18,113 nucleotides of DNA from Nitrososphaerota archaeon (lineage in GTDB: Archaea; Thermoproteota; Nitrososphaeria; Nitrososphaerales; Gagatemarchaeaceae). The notes below the pieces were generated by a model. It did not search any database. It worked only from the letters and a program-made list of their open reading frames with translations, and was not told where the DNA came from. The DNA is taken from the NCBI GenBank assembly GCA_005877225.1, contig VBPK01000066.1:1-18113 (forward strand). Reading direction: 5' to 3'. A program made the position numbers and the translations under genes. The stretch's first letter is position 1. The number at the start of each line of letters is the position of its first letter. Of the stretch, positions 14,426 to 18,113 are shown in pieces.

Positions 14426-14427
14426 AT
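14420..14427 (+). promoter_or_regulatory. TATA-like element for the CoA transferase
   Basis: AAATAGAT, centred near 14424, is 29 bp before TTG 14453 and overlaps the amidase stop codon. The CoA transferase may thus be transcribed separately as well as by read-through. Confidence 0.4.
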
Positions 14428-14452
14428 AGATTCCGCGAAGTCCAAAACCCGT

Positions 14453-15649
14453 TTGAAGAGCGGACCTCTCGAAGGCATCAGAGTCTTGGAGCTGGGGACT
14501 GCCGTCGCGGGTCCGCTGTGCGCCGCCCTCCTCGGCGATATGGGGGCAGACGTAATCAAGATAGAGGCCCCAGACCACGGTGACGACTCGAGACGATGGG
14601 GGACGACCGTGAAGGAAGAGAGCCCGTACTTCGTGCAGTATAATCGCGACAAACGGAGCATCGCACTAGACATCAGGAGGGAAGAGGGACGTGCCATTCT
14701 CCTGAAGCTCGTCAAGAGGAGTGACGTCCTCATTGAGAACTTCAGGCCAGGAACCATGAAAAGGCTTGGCCTCTCCTACGCCTCATTGCGGAGACTGAAC
14801 CGGAAGATCGTCTATTGCTCCGTCTCGGGGTTCGGGCAGACCGGGCCATACAGTCGACTCGGAGGTTATGACGCGATAATTCAGGCCCTAAGTGGACTGA
14901 TGTCAGTCACGGGGGAGGCGAAGGGACCTCCGCTCCGTGTAGGCGTCCCAATCACGGATATCCTCGCGGCGCTCTACGCCGCGTTTTCAGTTACCTTGGC
15001 GCTCCTTGCCCGCGACCGCACCAAGGCCGGTCAGCTGATTGATGTTTCACTCTTCGAATCCGGGGTCTCGGCCGTCTCCCAGTGGATAACGATCTCGAAG
15101 CTGACCGGCGCCCCCGTTCGGCGCTTCGGGAATAGCTATCCCCTCCTCGCACCGTACGAACTCTTTGAGACGAAGGACAGACCGATCGTCGTCGCCGTCG
15201 GTAACGATGAGCACTGGGCGAGGCTCTGTCGCACCATCGAGAGGGAGGACCTGATCGCCGACCCTCGATTTCGGTCGAATCCAGATAGAATTCTTCCGGC
15301 GAACCGGAAGATCCTGATTGGAATCCTTCGGGAAGCTTTGACGAAGAGACCCTCCGATTCATGGGTCGGTGCTTTCAGGGATGCTGGGATCCCCGCGGGA
15401 GTGATAAACTCTATCGAAGACCTCGCGCACGACCCTCAATTGCGGGCGAGAGGAGCTTTCGCCGAGGTCAAGCACTCCGCGTTGGGAAAGGTGGAGATCG
15501 TCGCCGCTCTACCCAAGTTCTCCGAGACACCGGGGAGGATTAGGCTTCCCTCTCCCCGCCTGGGAGAGCAGACGGACGGGGTGCTTCGGGAGGTGGGTTT
15601 CTCGAGGAAGGAGATTCTTGGACTGCGACGTTCTGGAACCATCCGCTAG
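14453..15649 (+). CDS. Family III CoA transferase (CaiB/BaiF)
   Basis: 398 residues, standard length. These enzymes move CoA between carboxylic acids through an aspartyl anhydride; the catalytic residue is Asp169 in GVPITDILAALYA, the same number as in formyl-CoA transferase. Other family marks are GIRVLELGTAVAGPL and GADVIKIEAP near the N-terminus, NFRPGTMKRLGL near 100 and SGFGQTGPYSRLGGYD near 130. Substrates cannot be read; formyl/oxalyl, carnitine, succinyl or mesaconyl types all share these motifs. TTG 14453 precedes the first conserved strand. It follows the amidase by 27 bp on the same strand, and its end abuts the convergent cyclase-family gene by 1 bp. Confidence 0.93.
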   Translation: MKSGPLEGIRVLELGTAVAGPLCAALLGDMGADVIKIEAPDHGDDSRRWGTTVKEESPYFVQYNRDKRSIALDIRREEGRAILLKLVKRSDVLIENFRPGTMKRLGLSYASLRRLNRKIVYCSVSGFGQTGPYSRLGGYDAIIQALSGLMSVTGEAKGPPLRVGVPITDILAALYAAFSVTLALLARDRTKAGQLIDVSLFESGVSAVSQWITISKLTGAPVRRFGNSYPLLAPYELFETKDRPIVVAVGNDEHWARLCRTIEREDLIADPRFRSNPDRILPANRKILIGILREALTKRPSDSWVGAFRDAGIPAGVINSIEDLAHDPQLRARGAFAEVKHSALGKVEIVAALPKFSETPGRIRLPSPRLGEQTDGVLREVGFSRKEILGLRRSGTIR

Positions 15650-15650
15650 G

Positions 15651-16460
15651 TTACTTTGCTGATAGAAACGCCACAATCCTCGCGAAGGCAGTCTCCCCGT
15701 CTTCGAACTTGAAAGGAAACGCACCGATTATGCCGCGCCTGTTCGCCGCCTCGTCAATCTCCCCTCCGAGGTTCTCGGCGTGTTGAATCAGGTGAGGGAA
15801 GAGCAAGACGTGCATCACCTGATAGTTCTCTGGCCACGGCATCATCTTATCGATCTTCTCCCCCCACTTCTTCTCTGCCTCCTCGACTAGGTCGGCCCTC
15901 GCCTTTCTCACGACGGTATTCAGCGGATGGTCCTGGGATATCGCGTCGACAGCGAGCCACTTGAACTTCATTTCGATGCACCACTTCGCGAACCTCACGT
16001 CCGGCCCCGGATGCTTGATCATGTATCTCACCTCGTCTGGCTTGTCGCCGCACCATGCGTAGTGATGGTATCCGGTCCTCACGACCACTATGTCTCCACG
16101 ATTGATCTCGACGTTCCCCTCCTTCGCAGCCTTCTTGAACGTCTCCGGGGTGTAGATGTCGTAATCGCCGACGTAGGGGCCGATATCGAGAATCACCCCG
16201 TCACCCACAAGGTAGTTTTGAAGGGGGAGGCTTGCGATGTCCTTTCCTCCCGTCATAAAGTGCATTTGTCCGTCAAAATGCGTTCCAAAGTGAAGAGAGC
16301 TCTCGATATACTGCGCTCTTACGCCGTGCTCTCCGAGGGTCTTGAGCCAGGAGACCTTGAAGGGTGGATACCACATGAAGGGTGGCGCGCGCCAGGATGT
16401 CGGCTGGGAGAGGTCGAAGATTCTGAAATTCTTCCAGTCGACAGCCTTTGACCAGTCCAC
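15651..16460 (-). CDS. Cyclase family metal-dependent hydrolase (kynurenine formamidase-like)
   Basis: 269 residues. The metal-binding signature is H57-F-G-T-H61-F-D63-x3-H67, matching HxGTHxDxPxH of the KynB/isatin hydrolase family except that Pro is Gln65. A third region with SQDHPLN (conserved His) follows near 190. Members hydrolyse formyl-kynurenine, isatin or other cyclic or N-acyl amides in the cytoplasm. The protein is longer than KynB (about 210), with extra material in the middle. GTG 16460 has a TATA-like ACTTAAATC (16484-16492) 28 bp upstream. With the amidase and the AllG-like gene it suggests cleavage of a nitrogen-containing ring or amide. Confidence 0.88.
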   Translation of the reverse strand: MDWSKAVDWKNFRIFDLSQPTSWRAPPFMWYPPFKVSWLKTLGEHGVRAQYIESSLHFGTHFDGQMHFMTGGKDIASLPLQNYLVGDGVILDIGPYVGDYDIYTPETFKKAAKEGNVEINRGDIVVVRTGYHHYAWCGDKPDEVRYMIKHPGPDVRFAKWCIEMKFKWLAVDAISQDHPLNTVVRKARADLVEEAEKKWGEKIDKMMPWPENYQVMHVLLFPHLIQHAENLGGEIDEAANRRGIIGAFPFKFEDGETAFARIVAFLSAK

Positions 16461-16548
16461 ATCCTCTCCGCCGGCATTTTTTCGATTTAAGTGTATTTTC
16501 GCGCGAACCGTTGATTAGCCTTATACGAGGTGGGGGCGGAACGCTCGC
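16461..16548. promoter_or_regulatory. Divergent promoter region, cyclase / CoxG-like
   Basis: Minus-strand ACTTAAATC (16484-16492) is 28 bp before GTG 16460. Plus-strand TTATACG (16521-16527) is 25 bp before GTG 16549. Confidence 0.5.
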
Positions 16549-16986
16549 GTGCTCCTGCAAGGAAAGTTCAACCTCGAGAAAGATGTGGAGACGGTCTGGA
16601 GGTTCGTCTCCGACCCAGCGAAGGTAATCGAATGCGCCCCCGGTCTGCAGAGCTATACGGTGGGCGAGGGGAAGCGCGTCTCTGCCTCTGTCAAGGTGAA
16701 GATCGGTTTCATTTCGAGTGTCTTTCAGACCAACAGCGTGATGACGAGCGAGGACCCCGCGTGGCACTCAGCCTCCCTCGAGCTCACAGGCTCGGGGTCC
16801 GGGAGCGCGTTCCACGGCCACGTCGCCATTAAGGTCACAGGAAACAACAGCTCATCAGAAGTCGCGTGGGAGGCGAACGTCAGCGTCAGTGGCCCACTCG
16901 GAAGTCTGGCGAGGCCCCTCATTGAAGGAAATGTCAAAAAGATTGTCGACCAGTTGTTCGATTGTGTCAAAGGAAAGCTAACTTGA
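16549..16986 (+). CDS. CoxG-like SRPBCC protein
   Basis: 145 residues with the CoxG pattern: a start GKFNLEKDVETVWRFVSDPAKV, then CAPGLQSYTVGEG, an alternating beta-strand middle, and a long C-terminal helix EGNVKKIVDQLFDCV. CoxG (CO dehydrogenase subunit G) belongs to the START/SRPBCC ligand-binding fold and helps recruit or mature aerobic CO dehydrogenase-type molybdenum enzymes at the membrane; the long membrane-anchoring tail of some CoxG proteins is absent here. GTG 16549 is followed directly by the first strand and has a TATA-like element 25 bp upstream. Its presence near XdhC and MocA strengthens the case for a molybdenum hydroxylase nearby. Confidence 0.8.
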   Translation: MLLQGKFNLEKDVETVWRFVSDPAKVIECAPGLQSYTVGEGKRVSASVKVKIGFISSVFQTNSVMTSEDPAWHSASLELTGSGSGSAFHGHVAIKVTGNNSSSEVAWEANVSVSGPLGSLARPLIEGNVKKIVDQLFDCVKGKLT

Positions 16987-17266
16987 AAATCACCTCCGAG
17001 CCAGAGTCGCGAGCCACCCAGCGGCGCGGCCTTCTTCTCCAATCAACAGTGCACATGGGTAGCAACGGTCAGCGATGACGCTGCTGAAATGTCCCGTCCC
17101 CGCGAGCGGAACGCTTACTGTGTGCTGCGATAATGCGAAAGATCACCTCCCCAAGAGGCGAATATCGCCAGAAACCAGCTCAAATCAGCTAGTCCTAGCA
17201 CTCCGAACGACAAGCTGCATGACTCTTTCGCGAACGCTGATTGGTATTTCTCCTTTATCCCTTCCT
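16987..17266. other. Intergenic stretch without a convincing gene
   Basis: 280 bp between two convergent genes. The only open frames are short and have no recognisable signature. A short inverted repeat GCTAG-TC-CTAGC sits at 17188-17199, and a T/C-rich stretch at 17246-17266 could help end transcription of the CoxG-like gene. Confidence 0.35.
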
Positions 17267-18113
17267 TCATACTCCGTACTTATCCACGTAGCCCTTTAAG
17301 CTAGCCCTGAAGACCTCCATCGGGAAGGAGACAGTACCCGCGCCAATCTGCCCGACCCCCGCCTTCTTGTGGGCGATTCCCGTGTTGATCTTGGGTAAGA
17401 TACCAGTCTTGAGAATCTTCCTGATGTCTATACCAGTTGGAGTTCCCTGGAAGTTGAGGAACGGGATCTGAAAGTACTTGTGCTTCGCATACGTTATTTC
17501 GTACATCCTATTCGTGACTTCGATCGCCGACTGAACCGATCCGCCCACCCATGCCACTATCGCAGGCGCGGTGGCCGTAGCGAACCCGCCAAAACCCGCC
17601 GTCTCCGTGATGGCGCTGTCACCGATGTCCGGGTTTGCGTCCGCCTCTGAGAATCCTGGAAACCAGAGCCCCCTGGGGACAGGCGCGGGTGCTGTGAACC
17701 ACCTGTTTCCGAGGCTGCTGACCCAGATGCCGGCGTCCGTGCCGTTCCTCGACATTACGGTCACGAGCGTGCTGTGGGGTACGTCGTGCGCGGCGAGGGA
17801 CATCGCCTTGGCGGCCGCCATCCCGAGGTTCAGCGCCGTGAAGTTGTTTTCGTTCATGAATTTGGCGGCCTCGAAGAGCATCTTCCTGTCGAGCCCGCTC
17901 TTGAGCATGAAGGGGACGACCTGGCGGATAAGGAGGGAGGTCGTCGCATTGCACCTGTTGTGAGCTTCATCGCCCATTGTGAGGGCCTGCGCGATCATGG
18001 GCTTGAGCGAGACACCGCGGCCACTCTCCTTCCTCGCTTCCTCGATGGTAGCTTTCAGCACGGGAGCCAAGACACTCCCCATCCACTTCAGCCGTTCGAT
18101 CACGTCCTCCCCG
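17267..18113 (-). CDS. allG: AllG-like (DUF1116) oxamate carbamoyltransferase subunit, N-terminus cut off by window edge
   Basis: About 281 C-terminal residues of a protein that is about 420 in E. coli AllG (formerly YlbE). Matching blocks in order: GEDVIERLKWM at the edge, IAQALTMGDEAHNR, MSRNGTDAGIWVSSLGNRW, GFSEADANPDIGDSAITET, FQGTPTGIDIRK and NTGIAHKKAGVGQIGAGTV. In E. coli AllF, AllG and AllH together convert oxalurate and phosphate to oxamate and carbamoyl phosphate at the end of anaerobic allantoin breakdown; carbamate kinase then makes ATP. The true start lies right of the window; GTG 18103 is internal. Whether the archaeal protein uses oxalurate or another carbamoyl donor is unknown. 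The rest of the complex should be upstream, outside the window. Confidence 0.92.
   Translation of the reverse strand, partial: GEDVIERLKWMGSVLAPVLKATIEEARKESGRGVSLKPMIAQALTMGDEAHNRCNATTSLLIRQVVPFMLKSGLDRKMLFEAAKFMNENNFTALNLGMAAAKAMSLAAHDVPHSTLVTVMSRNGTDAGIWVSSLGNRWFTAPAPVPRGLWFPGFSEADANPDIGDSAITETAGFGGFATATAPAIVAWVGGSVQSAIEVTNRMYEITYAKHKYFQIPFLNFQGTPTGIDIRKILKTGILPKINTGIAHKKAGVGQIGAGTVSFPMEVFRASLKGYVDKYGV

Noticed and set aside
17188..17199. Inverted repeat GCTAG-TC-CTAGC
   Set aside because: Only 5 bp per arm; expected by chance in a window of this size.
1..18113. CRISPR arrays, insertion sequences, phage or defence genes
   Set aside because: No regularly spaced repeats, transposase-like frames or terminal repeats were seen by eye.

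Overview
The window looks archaeal, most likely a heterotrophic member of the TACK group (Nitrososphaeria/Thermoproteota side). The evidence is a serine tRNA carrying two archaeal-type introns, one with a textbook bulge-helix-bulge at position 59/60. In addition, many genes have a TATA-like element about 25-32 bp upstream of the start codon, as expected for leaderless transcripts, and TTG and GTG starts are frequent. The phylum-level call is inference. I saw no insertion sequences, CRISPR arrays, rRNA genes or phage genes.

Left third (1-7051): acyl-CoA metabolism. A thiolase runs off the left edge on the minus strand, divergent from a small winged-helix protein and an MFS transporter. Then come a PaaG-type crotonase and a hydratase-type crotonase (minus strand, 1 bp apart), a hot-dog acyl-CoA thioesterase (plus), 3-hydroxyacyl-CoA dehydrogenase (minus), a two-part GNAT protein (minus), the intron-bearing tRNA-Ser(UGA), and a PaaI-type thioesterase. 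Together they cover most steps of a beta-oxidation-like pathway. The hydratase-type crotonase has lost about 42 residues in frame.

Middle (7333-12922): a nearly complete molybdenum-cofactor island: moaB and moaC (minus), moaA-moaD-moaE (plus), an XdhC/CoxI maturation factor (minus), a MocA-like cytidylyltransferase (plus) and moeA (minus). XdhC and MocA point to a molybdenum hydroxylase of the xanthine dehydrogenase/CO dehydrogenase family that uses the cytosine-dinucleotide cofactor. Its catalytic subunits are not in the window. moaD lacks a normal start codon and its diglycine is not C-terminal.

Right third (13019-18113): a catabolic-looking set: an amidase-signature hydrolase, a family III CoA transferase, a metal-dependent cyclase-family hydrolase, a CoxG-like SRPBCC protein and the C-terminal two thirds of an AllG (DUF1116) protein, a subunit of oxamate carbamoyltransferase. 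With the molybdenum-hydroxylase maturation genes, this suggests oxidation and ring-opening of a nitrogen heterocycle such as a purine, with carbamoyl phosphate recovered at the end. This is inference; neighbouring sequence would settle it.

Genes are packed tightly. Five divergent pairs have start codons about 86-98 bp apart, each with two outward-facing TATA-like elements, and three convergent pairs overlap at their 3' ends by 14-41 bp.
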